A stretch of 64,000 nucleotides of DNA from Planctomycetota bacterium (GTDB lineage: Bacteria; Planctomycetota; PLA2; JAEUHO01): assembly GCA_028281445.1 (NCBI GenBank), contig JANQJW010000032.1, forward strand, positions 19,206 through 83,205, written 5' to 3'. Position 1 is the stretch's first letter; each line of letters starts with the position of its first letter. Made by a program: the position numbers and the translations under genes. Positions 63,171 to 64,000 of the stretch are shown here, piece after piece. The notes below the pieces were generated by a model. The model had not been told where the DNA came from. It ran no database searches and saw only the letters and a list, made by a program, of their open reading frames with translations.

Positions 63171-63818
63171 TCACCGATCCTCCGCTCCCATGATCCCCGC
63201 CTCCGACGTCGGAATCGAGAGGTACACGGCCGCCCCTTCATCGGCGGACGCACCGCGGGACGTTCCTCCCATCGCGCGCATGAGGCTCGCGACGATCGCC
63301 AGCCCCACGCCGCCGGACTTGAAGGGACGAAACGCGCGCTCCGCCTCCTCCTCCGTCCAGCCGGGCCCGTTGTCGGCGACGCAGATCACCAGAAGGTCGC
63401 CCGCGAGTTGTGCCGTGACCCGGATGACGGGCTGCGCCTCCGCGGCCTCGACGGCGTTGCGCAGCACTTCCTCGAACACCTGCGCCAGTGCGTCGGCACA
63501 GCCCCGCACCGTGGGGAGCGGGGCGGCCTGCAGGTCCGGCGCCCCGACGGCTTCGTGCGCACGGCGGAGCGCCGCCCCGGGATCGACCGCACCGAGCGGA
63601 CCGACAAGATCCATGGCGTCGAGCCAGCGGGTGGCGCCTTCCAACACCTTCTGTGAGCGTTCTGCAGCGCCGGTCAGGCCCTCGGCGACGTCCGGATCGA
63701 GGCCCTCGAGCAGGCGCACGTAGTTCGTGACGGCCCCCACCGTGGAGCCGAGCTTGTGGACGGTCGCTGCGAGGAACTCGTGGGCCGACGCCCCCGAGCC
63801 GTGCTTGTCGCGGATCAG
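63171..63818 (-). CDS. Histidine kinase core without sensor domain
   Basis: About 215 residues. The H-box region reads AHEFLAATVHKLGSTVGAVT, and the ATPase core has EEVLRNAVEAAE, VADNGPGWTEEE and FKSGGVGLAI. No sensor or membrane domain precedes it. A GTG at 63740 gives a shorter product that would lose the H-box, so the frame probably begins further upstream; a CTG at 63818 overlaps the TGA of the preceding gene by four bases (CTGA), the best candidate. It is the likely partner of the NtrC-type regulator that follows. Confidence 0.78.
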   Translation of the reverse strand: MIRDKHGSGASAHEFLAATVHKLGSTVGAVTNYVRLLEGLDPDVAEGLTGAAERSQKVLEGATRWLDAMDLVGPLGAVDPGAALRRAHEAVGAPDLQAAPLPTVRGCADALAQVFEEVLRNAVEAAEAQPVIRVTAQLAGDLLVICVADNGPGWTEEEAERAFRPFKSGGVGLAIVASLMRAMGGTSRGASADEGAAVYLSIPTSEAGIMGAEDR

Positions 63819-64000
63819 GCGAACAACCCCAGCTTCTTCTCTGCGGGCGTGTACTTCTCGAAGAGCTGCTTGCTCGGGTGCAGCCGCAGGTGGTCGTGCA
63901 GGATCTCGCTGAAGACGTCGCGCCAGTCGGTGTTCACCATCAGGTCGCGGTTCTGATACGTCTGCCCCGGAGCCAGACCGCCCCAGTCCCCGTAGACCTT
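63815..64000 (-). CDS. C-terminal end of a DUF1501-like protein (partial)
   Basis: The last 61 codons of a minus-strand gene continuing beyond the window. Visible are VYGDWGGLAPGQTYQNRDL, NTDWRDVFSEILHDHLRLH and the C-terminus KKLGLFA. This matches the end of DUF1501-type proteins, which are abundant in planctomycetes and often paired with DUF1800 genes. The stop overlaps the likely CTG start of the histidine kinase, so the genes may be co-transcribed. Confidence 0.72.
   Translation of the reverse strand, partial: KVYGDWGGLAPGQTYQNRDLMVNTDWRDVFSEILHDHLRLHPSKQLFEKYTPAEKKLGLFA

Overview
The window is G+C-rich bacterial DNA with two distinct halves. The right half (about 34.3-64 kb) reads as host chromosome and points to a Planctomycetota-like organism or a close relative. 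It holds an ECF sigma factor of the kind common in planctomycetes, overlapping a very large Ser/Thr kinase with an NTPase and repeat region, plus the C-terminus of a DUF1501-type protein and a TIGR03790-type protein. Many lipoproteins and hybrid two-component proteins are also present. No rRNA or other taxonomic marker is in the window, so the assignment is inferred.

The left half (1 to about 34.2 kb) is a genomic island that ends at a tRNA for selenocysteine (34195-34293, minus strand). The island lies on the 3' side of that tRNA, as expected for integration into a tRNA 3' end. It is visibly less G+C-rich than the right half and holds two tyrosine recombinases, decayed genes and several defence or conflict modules. 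From left to right: a short-chain dehydrogenase-like gene and a membrane protein; a tightly packed five-gene minus-strand operon (acetyltransferase, cyclase, desaturase, acetyltransferase, SIR2-FGE-ricin fusion); a DUF6998-like gene broken by an in-frame TGA; McrB and McrC; an operon of membrane hydrolase, ECF sigma and zinc-finger anti-sigma factor; a replication and integration module (integrase, Dam methylase fused to an excisionase-like domain, a Rep-like protein with internal iteron-like repeats, a ribbon-helix-helix protein with a likely operator, a second recombinase). It ends with a MORC/MutL-Z1 restriction-modification-like cluster (24.8-32.6 kb) next to a frameshifted abortive-infection-like gene.

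Right of the tRNA: two tandem paralogous lipoproteins with calcium-binding-type repeats; the kinase and sigma pair; a diheme cytochrome c operon; a metallo-beta-lactamase/rhodanese enzyme with a DinB-like protein; two small paralogous proteins; a LemA/TIGR03790 operon bracketed by two copies of an intergenic double-hairpin repeat; a ketoacyl synthase III and ferritin-like pair; a LysR regulator; an acetolactate synthase, aldehyde dehydrogenase and uracil-DNA glycosylase operon; and a signalling group of hybrid histidine kinase, sigma-54 activator and small histidine kinase.

The best candidates for something undescribed are the five-gene SIR2-FGE-ricin operon, the small Cys/His protein coupled to the Z1 ATPase in the MORC system, the hydrolase-sigma-anti-sigma operon, the Dam-excisionase fusion, and the in-frame TGA in an island that sits at the selenocysteine tRNA.
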